Below are positions 13,601 through 25,000 of a stretch of DNA of 64,000 nucleotides, one piece after another. The notes below the pieces were generated by a model. That model was not told where the DNA came from, ran no database searches, and saw only the letters and a list, made by a program, of their open reading frames with translations. Position numbers and translations under genes: made by a program. This stretch comes from Delphinus delphis (Eukaryota > Chordata > Mammalia > Artiodactyla > Delphinidae), in NCBI RefSeq assembly GCF_949987515.2, contig NC_082692.2:88545488-88609487 (forward strand), read 5' to 3'. Numbering within the stretch: position 1 is the stretch's first letter; each line of letters starts with the position of its first letter.

Positions 13601-13889
13601 TAAATTTAGGGGGGCATAAACATTCAATCCAAGTGATACTGGGAGATGATCAGAATAATAAATGTGCTGAATGGCAGATATATAAATGCACTCTGTTCTT
13701 TGACCAGGGTTTCTTCTCCAGGTGGTCTTATCACACTCTCTCCTCAGATGTTTGCGTGCATCTCATTTCCCCTGTAGTTGTGAAGTAGGAGCTTAGCAAA
13801 GCCAGCCATTGCCCATCTTTCAGTCCACCTCTCCCTGACTCCAGGGACTACCATATACCATTTTCCTATTCAGCCTGTGAATGTTAGTG
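10691..13889. other. AT-rich unique DNA
   Basis: No gene, RNA or young repeat seen apart from the short TG tract at 13470-13505. Open frames at 10830-11036, 13299-13508 and 13597-13788 lack any recognisable motif. Confidence 0.4.
13470..13505. repeat. Interrupted (TG)n microsatellite
   Basis: TG repeats with single TC and TA interruptions. A short inverted pair, aaaattgtg and cacaatttt, follows directly at about 13507-13528. Confidence 0.85.
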
Positions 13890-13999
13890 TGCATCGTAAT
13901 TCCCTTCTCAGATGGTAAAATCTTTTGAGGGCGCATGCTTCATTCTATGCATCTCATAAACCCTACAGATTCTGGCACAGTGGGAAGCAGACTGGTGTG

Positions 14000-14220
14000 G
14001 CTGTAATAGTCAGGCTGCCAGGCTTCCAAATCCAGTTCTGTGAACTCCTCAGTGTGTGGCCCTGGCTGAGTCATTTTAACCTCCCTGAGACTGATTTCAT
14101 CTATGGAAATGAGGAGTAATATCCACACCCAGCTCACGTGTGTTATTATGAGCGTTATATGGGGCAGTCTATGTAGACAACTTATTAGAACTCATTAAGC
14201 ATTCAGTAAATTCTGGCTTT
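14000..14220 (+). mobile_element. MIR SINE
   Basis: Plus-strand MIR layout: 'gtgtggccctggctgagtca', 'aacctccctgagactgattt', 'catctatggaaatgaggagt', then 'cattcagtaaattctgg'. The short frames on both strands at 13925-14137 are by-products. An L2-like scrap may precede it at about 13890-13990. Confidence 0.65.
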
Positions 14221-14435
14221 TTTATTATAATAGTTACTCCATGCTCAGTGTATGAATGGATAAAAGAGAGATAGACATAAGTGTGTATCTATGTATATGA
14301 ATAAGTATGAGCTTATTATATTATTATTAAAAGTATGGAACATGGGTTGACACCTACATCAATTATGTGCACATATACATCAATTATCTGCACATATACT
14401 GGTTGTGATTGTTTCACATCTTTGAAAGATCCTGA

Positions 14436-14600
14436 GTAGTAGTTTTCAGGCTTGGCTGAAATGAGAATCACCTGGAGAGCTTTTCTTAAAACTAGCAACC
14501 CAGATCAGTTCAATAAGAATCCCTGGAGGTGGTCATCAGGCATGTGGATTTTTGAAAGCTTCCGGTGAGATTCTGATGCAAGAGTTGAGAGCCACCGCCT
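14436..14600. mobile_element. MER5-like hAT (Charlie) DNA element
   Basis: It begins near 'agtagttttcaggc' and ends near 'gttgagagccac', which are decayed versions of the hAT-Charlie terminal motif and its inverse. The inside carries 'atgagaatcacctggagag' and 'gagattctgatgca', both typical of MER5. Non-autonomous and old. Confidence 0.65.
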
Positions 14601-14739
14601 TAGATTTGGGTGGGTCTTCTATAATATCATGTTGGCCTGAGGCATTGACTCACGGTTACCTTGGCATAATGAAATGTGGTTGAAAAAGAAGAGCTCTGAT
14701 AAACCTCTGAGGTTTTTCTTACTAATCCCTTTGGTTTAG

Positions 14740-14945
14740 ACAGCACTTTATTCTCTGAAGAGCTCAAATGTGCTTTTCATTTACTATGTATTTCATTTTT
14801 CAGCCAAATGTCTCTGTGAAGATGGTAGGAAAAAAGTCATTATCCTGATTTCGTGGATGAATGGAGAGAGCCATACAGAAATTAAATAATTTGATTAGAT
14901 TCATACATTTAGAACAGACCCAGATATCAAGATTCCTGTCACTTT
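14740..14945 (-). mobile_element. Decayed MIR-like fragment
   Basis: A minus-strand MIR core can be followed loosely: 'cctgatttcgtggatgaatg', then 'attaaataatttgatt', then 'gaacagacccagat'. Weak similarity. Confidence 0.4.
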
Positions 14946-16784
14946 TGAGTTCTGGTTGTTTCTCTCTTTTCGCCTTGAGATTTCAAATGAGGGAGGGAAG
15001 GTGGTTGTTTTTGGACTAAATAATTGAGTAGGAAAGAGCTGTATAGATGAGAATTTCTACCTTTCTTGTTATAATTCTGCATTATAAGGAAAAGCAGATT
15101 TTTTTTTTTTTTTTTAAGAAGAGGCACCGTAGTCTATTTAAGATCCAACCCTGTGTCCCTTGGACTGAACCCAGCCTATATATGTGTTATTTGGCCTGAG
15201 GCATGTTTAAGAAATATTTGAGCCAATATTTAAAACCCAGATATTTCACATAAAATTCATATTTCTGACTTACCTTGGAAAACTTGATGTTCTTGGAATA
15301 TTGGACCTGAATGCCCAGGTGACAGAGAGTACCACTGGCTGGAACTGGGTAACATGTCCCCTTGGCAGTCTTAAAGGACCCAGAGTTTTTCATCTTCTCT
15401 GGATAAAACCTGGCACTCTCTTGCTTTCACTTTGATTTTTTCCTGTATATAAGTAGTACTCAAATGGGGCAATTGAAGGGCATTTAAAGAAGGGACCACA
15501 TCTTTTTGGGCAGGGTTGAGGGAAACCAACAAGGGCTGCAGAGGCACCCCTGGGGCTGTTACTGCCCTTAGTCCAGTGGGACGACAAGAGAGAAAATTTA
15601 CTGGAAGGTGAGAGCCATAGCTTTGGGGAAGGCTGCAGACAGGAATTGTGGTTTTAGAGAAACATAGCCATTCTTGAGTAACAGGACACTGGTCTCCTAC
15701 CCCAAGATCTTCGGCTCCTTCCTCGCAGTGGCTGTACCCACCAGCAGGCAGTGCACAAGGGAGCCTGGTGCAAGTGTCCTGCTGAAGTTGGATCCCTCTG
15801 CACAGAGCAGCCTGGAGAAAGGTGGAGAAGGGATCTGAATCTGGGGGGTTAATGAAGAATATGAAGCACACCTTGAAGGCTTCAAATGTATAGAATGTGG
15901 GTAATGGGGAGGAAGAAAGCTCGAATCGCCAAAAGCAGGACAAGATGGAGAATCATTAAATTTGCATTCAGGGCTATCTTTTCCTCTTTTTCTTTGTTGT
16001 TCCTTTCTCGGCTCCTCTTTCATTGCCCCAGGTGGGCATGCTCATGGCCAGAGGTGAGTTTCAGTTGCAGCCTTCAAACTTCAAAACAAACTTGTCTATT
16101 CCCTTGCATTATCTCTGCTTTCCAAGATGAGAGCTTTACAGCAGAGAGAATAATGCAAAAGATGTATTCTCTCTTCTAAGGTAACAGGCTTGCATTTTTA
16201 GCAGAGTTTCCTCCCTAACAAAAGCTTTTGCTGTAAGTGGTGATTTTAACTCTAGAGATTGCAGGTGTCGTACCCAGGAAGTGGAGACACCCTCAAATAA
16301 TCCTCTGGCAGCCTGAAGTCACTGCGACCTGGATATTTGGGTCTCTGGAGGGTACCTCTCTTTGGTGTAGTGGTGTCAGGGTAAAGAGGATGAGGAAATA
16401 GATCAGGGATGCATTGGTAGCATCCTGATGTGAGAAATTTGTATGTTCCCTGGCCAAGGGACGTAGTCAGTGTAATAGAAGGTAAATTGGTGAGAAAAAT
16501 GTGGAGATTTTTGATGATTTGATGCTATTAGAGTTGATTGTGAATTCAGTTTGTTCTGTGTTGAAGACCTCCACTAAAGAATGTAATGTGATAGAATATC
16601 AGCTTACTATGGGATGTCTTACATATTGATGTGTTCAAAGGAAATAACACCTCTCATGTGCAAAGGTTCAAGGGGAAGATAAGTATTGACCTTTTCTGAG
16701 ACTCTTGACACTTGACACTGCATTTCCATCCATTTGGAAGATTCCTTCTGAATATTTCTATTTAAAAATCACCATGTCTTGCAT
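14946..16784. other. Unassigned stretch, possible old LTR relic
   Basis: Contains a 190-codon minus-strand open frame (15371-15943) overlapped by other open frames in both directions, with no recognisable domain. The text at about 15480-15850 resembles a decayed repeat of LTR type, but I cannot name it. A T-run sits at 15099-15115. Confidence 0.35.
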
Positions 16785-17010
16785 TATTTGAGTACTTATT
16801 TGAGCTTTTTAAAGAGTTTTAAAAGCCCCATATCTCATGTGACTTTTTCAACAACATGGCACACAAAAAGTGACAGGTTTGCTAGCTCATTATATAGAGG
16901 AAAAAAAACTGAAGCAAGGTCGAATAGCGGGCTGGGCAGTGGTGAAACCAGAATTAAAGTGCAGATACCCTGATATGTAACCAAGTTCATAATCCACTCT
17001 ACAGCTTTTA
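16785..17010 (-). mobile_element. MIR SINE, decayed
   Basis: Minus-strand MIR order: 'gagtacttatttgagctttt', a central 'atagaggaaaaaaaactgaa', then 'gaaaccagaattaaagtgca' and 'ataatccactctaca'. Confidence 0.5.
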
Positions 17011-17224
17011 GATTTCCTTATTTGAAAAAAAAAAAGAGAACTATCGTATAGCTGATTTCTTTTTTTAAAAACAAATTCAGAGTTAATATATATGCTGAGG
17101 GATGCAGTAAATGTAGGGGAAGTATTGAAAACTTCACCAATTATATTTCCAAGGTTGAATATAGCCCTGCCCAAAGGTAGAGAGATTAGATTTTTTTACA
17201 TAGCTTCCGTAATTCCAGTGCACA

Positions 17225-17252
17225 TTGATTGATTAGTTGATTGATTGATTGT
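17225..17252. repeat. (TTGA)n short tandem repeat
   Basis: Six or so copies of TTGA/GATT with one interruption. Confidence 0.75.
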
Positions 17253-17324
17253 ATGTTCTGTGAGACATTGACAGCGACCAATCATTAAAAAACTTTTATT
17301 GAATAACTGCTTTGCGCAGGACTG

Positions 17325-17575
17325 AGACTGTGCCAGGCAAACACTTAAATAGCTATCACTTATTAAATGTTTATGATGCATTTTGCAATCTCTGCATCAG
17401 TGTTTTGAGGAAAGTACTATTATGATAATACCCATTTAACGCTGAGTGTCACAGACGTAGGGGCGTCCTTGTCCTGGCTCACACAATATGGCCTGGAAGT
17501 TGCTGAGCCGGAACTTAAACTCAGAAGTATCTGCTCCCCAGCCACAAGATCTTAACTACTACACTATGCTGCCTT
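17325..17575 (-). mobile_element. MIR SINE
   Basis: Minus-strand MIR: 'actgtgccaggcaaacact', 'gaggaaagtactattatga', 'atacccatttaacgctgag', 'cttaaactcagaagtatctg', then 'cttaactactacactatgct' at the tRNA-like end. Confidence 0.65.
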
Positions 17576-17604
17576 TGAGTCCGGCAGACCCCTTCAGCAC
17601 CCCC

Positions 17605-17947
17605 TCTTAGTTTGGACTGCTGTAGCAAAGTACCACAGACTGAGAGGCTTATAAAAACAGACATTTATTTCTCACAGTTCTGGAGACTAGAAGCCTGAGA
17701 TCAGGGTGCCAGCCATCTTCTGTTTGCAGACTGCTGACTTCTTGTTGTATTGTCACAGGGAGAACGGCAGAAAGGGCCCAAGAGAGTTCTCCAGTTTCCC
17801 TTTTATAAGGGTACCAATCTCATTCATGAGGGCTCTACCCTTATGATCTAATTCCCTCCCAAAGGCCACACCTCCAAATACCATCACATCTGTATTAGGG
17901 TTTCAACATACGAATCTGGGGGAGACACACACGTTCAGTCCATTGCA
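17605..17947 (-). mobile_element. Solo MaLR LTR (MST/MLT1 type)
   Basis: The segment follows the reverse complement of a MaLR LTR: 'tcttagtttggactgctgta', 'tttatttctcacagttctgg', 'cttttataagggtaccaatc', 'tcatgagggctctaccctta', 'ctcccaaaggccacacctcc' and 'aatctgggggagacaca'. No internal retroviral region remains. Subfamily not determined. Confidence 0.8.
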
Positions 17948-19674
17948 CACCCTTTCTCTTCTCTCTTTGACTTCATTTCCCATGTGTGCAATGTCCGTCA
18001 GTACCCCCCTGGATTCGTAGGATTCTCTAACTATGGTCTTCATCAAGGGCCAGCACTCATCCCCGTTGTCCAACCAGATTTACCTGTTCCGTGTCTTATT
18101 ACCTCAGGTAAACATGTGGAAAAGTAGATAATAAGGGCTCCTCCTAGGGTATTACATGATATTGTATGTTTATACCAGGAATGGTGGCATTTAAAATGGT
18201 GGATTTAAAATTCTTGTTGCAAAGATTCATTGTGAGGCACTGCCATGTGGGAGATACATTGGGAAAGGAGGACATCTGTGTTTTCTCCAAAATCATGTCA
18301 TAAAAGTGTTTGGTGTCTGAGTCTTCCTGAAATGTGTCCTGGGCACCAGTATATGTAAAAATCAACCTTCACCCTCACCAAAGCTTTTGCTTGCCCTCAT
18401 TACCATTTCTTATTTCTTGGCAGGAATGTTTCTGATGCTCTATAGTATCAATATGCATGGATTTCCTTCATATCTGGGTATTATATGTAACCAATTGCAT
18501 TACACGGTTGACATTTCCACAAAGGTGTATCTGCCACTCCCGATTAAGACAGAAATAGTCGGCAGTGATAGATGCCATATCCCAGCCTGACTGTTCTTGA
18601 AAATGACACCTATCATAACGACGGCGCTGTCTTTATTAGCAGCTGTCAGTTAAGATAAGGCTTTGGAGGGAAAAAGAAATCAACTCTATTATAGGCATGG
18701 TCAATATATTTAGGATTTTTGAGAGGTGTTTGATTTTTTTGGTGTGTGGTGTTTAGAAAAAAATGTACATTTTTTAATATGCAAAATACAAGTAGCATTC
18801 TCAAACACTGACTCCAAAAGGCTCTTTTTTATATAATAGATAGTGGCAAAAATGTGTTTGCTTTCTGCTTTGTCTATAGAGCAGATCCCATTTCCTTGGA
18901 CTATATGGAGTGGAATTGCTTTAAGGCTTTTGTTTGATCCATGCCTGCTTCTTTAGAGTACAGCACTTAGCTCCTCAAGAAATGAACTTATTTTGGTATT
19001 ATAAATTCAGAGACTTTCTAAACTTGTTCTGTACAGTGCCTCTGATGACTCAGCAGAGAAATCATTCATTAAATTAACATACTTAAGGCATTATACAATG
19101 GCAAGAAATTGAAAACATTGTCCACGATGGAAAAGTAAACAAAGAAAAATATAATAATTTTAACATCTATAGACTACACCAGAATGAATAACGGACTATT
19201 TTGGGTTATTCGTTATTGTTCACTAATTTGAGACATATACTGTTTTCCACAAAGGAGATCTGAGTGAATGGTTAAAAATAGAAAGCCAAAATAAAGGTGT
19301 TTAAATTTGACCTCGACCCTGTTTCACATTGTGACCTCCAGCAATTCTCAGTGGAGCTAGATTTCAAAGGATCTCAAGAGACCTTTTTCCATGCATACAA
19401 GTTTCCGCATGTAATTGATTTGGGCTGAATAGATTTTGAACACAATTGATTTGCTTGAAATGATGCTAAAGGACCAGGCTTGAGCAATTCAGGTATAACT
19501 CATGGGAGTCAAGTTCAAATAAATTGGATTTGACCTTAATCACTGTCCCCTCAAAAAAGGGCTGGCAGTCATTAGAGGGAATACCATCCAATTATGTATA
19601 AAAATTGACATGAGTTGTTTGAATTGGAAATTGACCTCCATATACAAAACCTCCTTTTGAAAACTTGGTTACTA
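17948..19674. other. Unique DNA, no repeats recognised
   Basis: Mostly unique AT-rich sequence. Small open frames at 18144-18365 and 18387-18590 have no recognisable motif. Confidence 0.4.
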
Positions 19675-19815
19675 CCTTCTATTTCCCTGTTTCACCAGCT
19701 GTAAACTGAGGATAGAAGCATTTACTGTTGCCTCCCAGTGGCAGTTGGAGGATTAATGAGCTAATATTTGTTAAGTGTTTTGAGGATAAAAGTGCCAGCT
19801 ATTATTATTACTAAT
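19675..19815 (+). mobile_element. MIR 3' half
   Basis: 'ccctgtttcaccagctgtaa', 'actgaggatagaagcattta', 'ggaggattaatgagctaata' and 'agtgccagctattattatta' match the 3' half of MIR. Confidence 0.5.
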
Positions 19816-20831
19816 AAACCATTTATCTCCAGTGTAATTTTGGACAGCAGCCATTAAAAACCCATTGCTGTGTTTAACAGTGTAACAGTCTGCTACAGCC
19901 TAGCATTTACTGCCTCAATTAAGCATGCATTCCGCTTCCTTTGCCCCTCCAAATTCTGAGCTGATGAGGAGGGACAGAAAGGTTTGTGTCATCATTTCCC
20001 AAGTTCATTTAAATAATGGGTTTAACAGACTGAATGCTTCTGGTGGAGAGTCCCTTGATTGTCTCCTCTGAAAATTAGAATGTGTCCTTAATGGGAGGCT
20101 AATTTGGCTGTCCATTTGGTTCTGTGTCCTATGAAGGGAACGGAGGCCCTGTTCTAGATTTTTATTCAACTGGATTTACATCGCACTTACTGTCTTTGAA
20201 GATTGCATACCAATATGGTTTTGGTTATTTACAACTGGTTCCATAAATGAAACAAGATTATGTGAGCGGCTGTAAGTGTATACGTGCATGGGGTGGGCAG
20301 GAGGGTGTGCACTGTTCACAACTCATGCTAAAACTGAAGTGGAAAGCTGAAGTAATTACACAGCTACTCCCAGTCCATAAATATTAAAAAAATAAAATTG
20401 GAAGCCTTGAATAATACAGAGTAGTTTATTAATCTGTAGTTAACATATCATATTAAATACTTTCAATCCGAATTTATTTTGACCTATGTAGATGTCCTAA
20501 AAATAAATATTTCTCACCTATTGCCAAAACAATGCTCATTTTCCTCCATGCTGTTTTACTGCTACAAATAAGAGTAAAAATGTCAAATAAATCAATGACT
20601 GTAATGATAGGTATTCATTTGGAGTTTACTCACCAGGTAACTCCAGTATTTAAATCCTAAGCTAGTATCTAAAAATTGAACAAAAGAGGCATCATAGCAA
20701 CCTAAATCTAATCTCTGCAAAAATTCACCAAACTGCAATAATTTTATTGTGGAAAGACCAGCCTTATTCGATGACTATTTACTCTTAATTTAGAAGCATC
20801 CCAGTAAGCTTAATTGTCTGTTTTATTTTAG

Positions 20832-21021
20832 CGGACAACAGGATAAACTGCAAGTTAGAGCAGATGAAGGAAATGTTGCAGATTCATTCACAGACAAAAG
20901 AATTTACAGCTAACATCTCTTCAGCAAGGGATAAAGATAGAAACGCTAGAAAAAGACAACTCAGAAATCATGCGTATATGGATGGTTCTGAGTCATTAAG
21001 AAATTACAACATAGTTTAGAA
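20832..21021 (+). other. Candidate last coding exon (weak)
   Basis: A good splice acceptor (tctgttttattttag) ends at 20831. From it one frame stays open for 62 codons to TAG at 21019-21021; the same frame is open upstream only back to a stop at 20786. The product is hydrophilic, rich in Lys, Arg, Glu, Gln and Asn, begins ADNRINCKLEQMKEMLQIH and could be helical. An AATAAA-like signal lies at about 21150. I do not recognise the protein. An open frame of this size can arise by chance in 64 kb, so the call rests on the acceptor and composition. Confidence 0.2.
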
Positions 21022-21644
21022 TAGAAAAGATAAATTTTCATGTACCACGTATAGGAGTACAGATCATTTATCTGAAAATCACGTAAAACCCTCTTAACTA
21101 GTGATGTAGCTGTTTAAGAATGTTAAATACAAATACAAAAGAGCAATAATAAAACCTCCAAACCTTTTACAAGATGTCCTTGTAGAAGCAATGTACTGAT
21201 AACTATCCAAGGTACTATTCTTTGCAGATAAGATGTTGTATTGCCCACTATAGGGAAATCACAGTGTATTTTTTTATTACCATCACTTAGGGAGACTGTG
21301 CTGTGTAAATACTATCACCATTCCATTGACTTCTGAAATTGAGTTCACGCTATTTTCATCATTTATTTTGTTGAATTGTGTACCGGGAATTCACCATATG
21401 GCTTAAAACTGTTTAAGACCTCAGTAGATACGTGTTTTGCAAATGAGATTCTTGGGGAAATACACAAGCTGCTTATTGTTTGGAAGAAAAATACCTGGAG
21501 GCTTATGTGTAGCTAAGAGGGGAAATGATGAAAAATGATTCAGAAATGTGACCATGTAGCAATTCATGTAAAATGTGAAGGGGCATTGTCCCATAAATCT
21601 ATTGCTACCTGGCAAACTAACCCGTAACTTAAACAAGTTAAAAC
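21022..21644. other. AT-rich unique DNA
   Basis: No feature beyond the AATAAA-like hexamer at about 21150. The minus-strand open frame at 21421-21636 has no recognisable motif. Confidence 0.4.
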
Positions 21645-22060
21645 TCCATTTTATGAAATTTCATAATTTTGTGGGTCAGGAATTCAGCCTGGGCTGGGGT
21701 AAGTGATTTCTTTAGCCCCACCTCGTAACAACTGAGGTCACCTCGTGGTTTTCAGATGGTGGCTAAGCTGGACTGGTGGCCCCAAGATGGCTTCACTTGC
21801 ATGTCCGTTGTTTTAGCCAGTTGGGTTGAGCTCAGCTGGGCTTCTCTTCCTTTTCATGTAGCCACATGGCCTCTTCACTGGTTTCTGCAACAGATTGTTG
21901 GACTTCTTGAGTGATGGCTCAGGGCTCCAAGAGCTAAACTTAGAAGATTGTCAGTTGTCTTAAAGGCCAGGTGTGGAGTAGCCCTTCTGCTGTAATCCAT
22001 TGGTCCAAGCCATCAAAGACTATTCTGGATTCAAAGGGAGGACTCATCTAACTACCTTGC
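21645..22060 (-). mobile_element. Old LTR-like repeat, family uncertain
   Basis: The order 'tttgtgggtcaggaattcag', 'gatggtggctaagctggact', 'gtagccacatggcctcttca', 'gatggctcagggctccaaga' and 'attggtccaagccatcaaag' is that of a common ancient mammalian LTR-type repeat. I cannot fix its subfamily or ends. Confidence 0.45.
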
Positions 22061-25000
22061 TGGAGGATTCTAGTAGACAAGGTAGGAAGAAATTTTTTTT
22101 CAAAGACATGCTAATAACAGGATTATCAAGCCCACTGTGACACCATGTACTTCATACACGATTGATTAAAAAGTGGAAGAAACATGGAACAAGTAGAACT
22201 ACTCTCTGTCCCAAGGGGATACTCCTTTGTCTTCCCCAGTTCCTGAATATCTTAAGCCCAGGAAAACAAATGCCTTTGAGAAGGGAGTGTGACAAGAGGG
22301 TGAATTTGGGCTCCATGGAAGTGCCTGTGGTTTTGTCTGGAGAGAGAGGCTAGAGTTGAGAGTAAGGGAGGGACGAGTTGGCCAAGAATACTTTTGCCTA
22401 AAGATTCTTCAGCGGGATAGGCTTTTCTGATGCTTTTGTCTTCTGATCCATTTACATTTATCCTTACTCTTCTCCATTTACCTTGGAAATGGCTTGGGTG
22501 TGGGAGAACCAGGAGTACCTCCTGAGAGTCAGAAGGGCCAAGGTGGAACTCGAAGGCCAGGAATCAAGGAGGTGACTGCTGAGATTCCATAAGGCACCAG
22601 GCTTGAGGAGGGAGAGAGAAGAGCTGCTCCATTTCCTTCTATTTGTCCATTACAGCCACACATGGACAAGGAAGCAGGCTTCTTGGCCTGAAATGATGAT
22701 TGTGCGTTTGGCTGCAACCCTGCTTTACCTGTAACTTTCAGAAGCATGGCTGTAATGGGAAGGCGCTAATGGGGAGCGAGGACCAACATTATTCTTATTT
22801 CTTCTTGTGCACAGAACAAGAAGCAGGTTAAGAATATATAGCCAGGGAGCTTTCTTGGACTATTTCTTTCTCTTCAAGGGCTCACTGAGAGTGGCTGAAG
22901 AACAGCTACCGCCATGCCTGATGTAGGTTCCGTTTGTGTTCTCATTGCTTCTGCCTTTCTATTTTCTCAAATCCTCCCATCATATTCTTCCTTCTATAGC
23001 CTGCCATTTTTTCTCTAAGTACTTGGGAGCCAAGCATGCTATTTTCCTTATACCTCTGACTCCCACCTTTCTGATAAACGTGAGTAGACGTGTTTCTCCT
23101 GCAGTCTTGCCGAAAGCACCAGCAGAGTATTGCACTATATTTTTCATATTTCAAAAATTATGTCAACAGGCAAAATGCAATATATGTAACCCTAAAAGGC
23201 TATGCTACGGTGTATTTAATTCTATACTGGTGATGCTTTAAATTGCCTTTGAAAGACACAATGTATGTACATTTAATTTGGTACTCGTAAGGGCTAGGTA
23301 TTTAAGCAAGGTAGGTATTGATCCTGTTCAGAGAGTTAAGGGAACTCGTGGAACTCATATGTGTGAATGTGGAACTAGAAATCAGGTCATCTGATTTTGT
23401 CTTAAAGTTATTTTAATGGCAAATCATTTGTGACTGATAAAAGATTTCTTTATTCAGAAAATGCAAGTTTTCTGAACAGGTTTCATTTTTCAGTGATATA
23501 ACCTAAAACCTTATAAATTTTAAATTCTGCTCTCTTGGATCTCAGAAAAAAAATGAAAGAAATGGAAGCAATTGATGGTGGTTGTAAACTGAGGTTTCTA
23601 TAATGACTTTGTACTTAAAAAAATGGTTGGGACTACTGAAACACAAGCAATCGTAGGTTTCCCCACAGTTTTGTTTTTTTTTGATATAGCAAATACATTT
23701 TTACTGTAGCAGAGAGCATCTTTTCTCCCATCTCCCTTTAGCAGTTTGCCATTTTCTGTCCTCTTTAACCTTTCTCTACTTTAAACAACCGGAAAACCTG
23801 CTTCAGCTTTCTCCTTGACACACTGAGATTTATTTCTCATGAGCTATTCCGGAAAATTCCTTGTTCAGTCTTCTAATCACTAGACCACAGCAACCTTTCT
23901 CTCACTGGATTTCTGCATTTTATTGTCGCCCGTCTCCACTAAGACCTAAACGTCACTGTTAAAATCCCCTTTCTCGCTTGTCACTTTGACCATAATGTCA
24001 CTTACTTCCTGAAAATTTCCCCTGGCTCCCCACTGCTCTGTGGGCCAAGTAACTGTCATACTTGGTTTCCACATCCAGCTGGGCTCAGGCTTCATGATTC
24101 CTCTCTTCTTTCTTGTATCCTTAGAGACCCCCTCCTCTTACTGGCCAGCTCGTTGCTCCTGTCTGTCTTCTCAGACACATTTCCTGCTGTCCTTTCTTCT
24201 TAAAGTCACTGGTCACTCAGTAATCTACAATTCTCTAAGACTGTACTCGCTGAAATGTAACGATTGTCACGATTTTTGTCTTATCTTTGTGCCGTCTACC
24301 ATAATTCACTTAAATTTTTAACTGGCTCATTATAAAAAGACACTGACTTAAAATGTAAGTTTTATTACACTACTATCAATGAAACACCTGCGTCAGTGGG
24401 AAATAATGAAAGGTTACTACAAACGTGAATACAATGAAAACAACCCAAGGTCGTTACATTCTAGCGAGGTCCTATTGCCTGACCAAGTCTCCAGGCTTAA
24501 GTCCTGCTCCCTCTTTATGAAACAGCAAGATTAGAAGAGTTAAAGCGCTGTTAATGATATATTAGAACCTACCTGAGACTTCCACGTTTTTATAGTCAGA
24601 AGGATTAAAAGAGAAAGGATGTTCACTTACATCCTGCCCAAAGCCACTTTCTAAGATTGTCTCAATACTGAGACTACTACTCCAGGACATGCAACCCAAC
24701 TGCAGGAGGGTGAAGACACCCCTAAGAAAAATTCATCACAGTCCTCCTCTCTTTTTATTCTATTATGTTCCTGCATTTAATCTTTACGTGAAAATTTAGG
24801 AAGTTCTTGCTGTGTGGAAATCACTACGCTGAATGGACAAATTCCAAGATGAATTAGACACAGTTGGTGGCCTGAAGATGCTTACAGTTACCACTGAATA
24901 CATGCCCGTAAAATGTTATTAATCTGAGTATGTCTAATTAAAGAGCTGGGACAAGTACACAAATAAGTATACTGCAAAATAAAGGATTATAAATGCCATT

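Noticed and set aside
15371..15943. 190-codon minus-strand open frame
   Set aside because: No domain or family recognised, other frames are open across the same bases in both directions, and the region looks like an old repeat. Kept only as an unassigned stretch.
17605..17947. Endogenous retrovirus with genes
   Set aside because: Only a solo LTR; no gag, pol or env text is found on either side. The same holds for 32843-33325 and 53611-54068.
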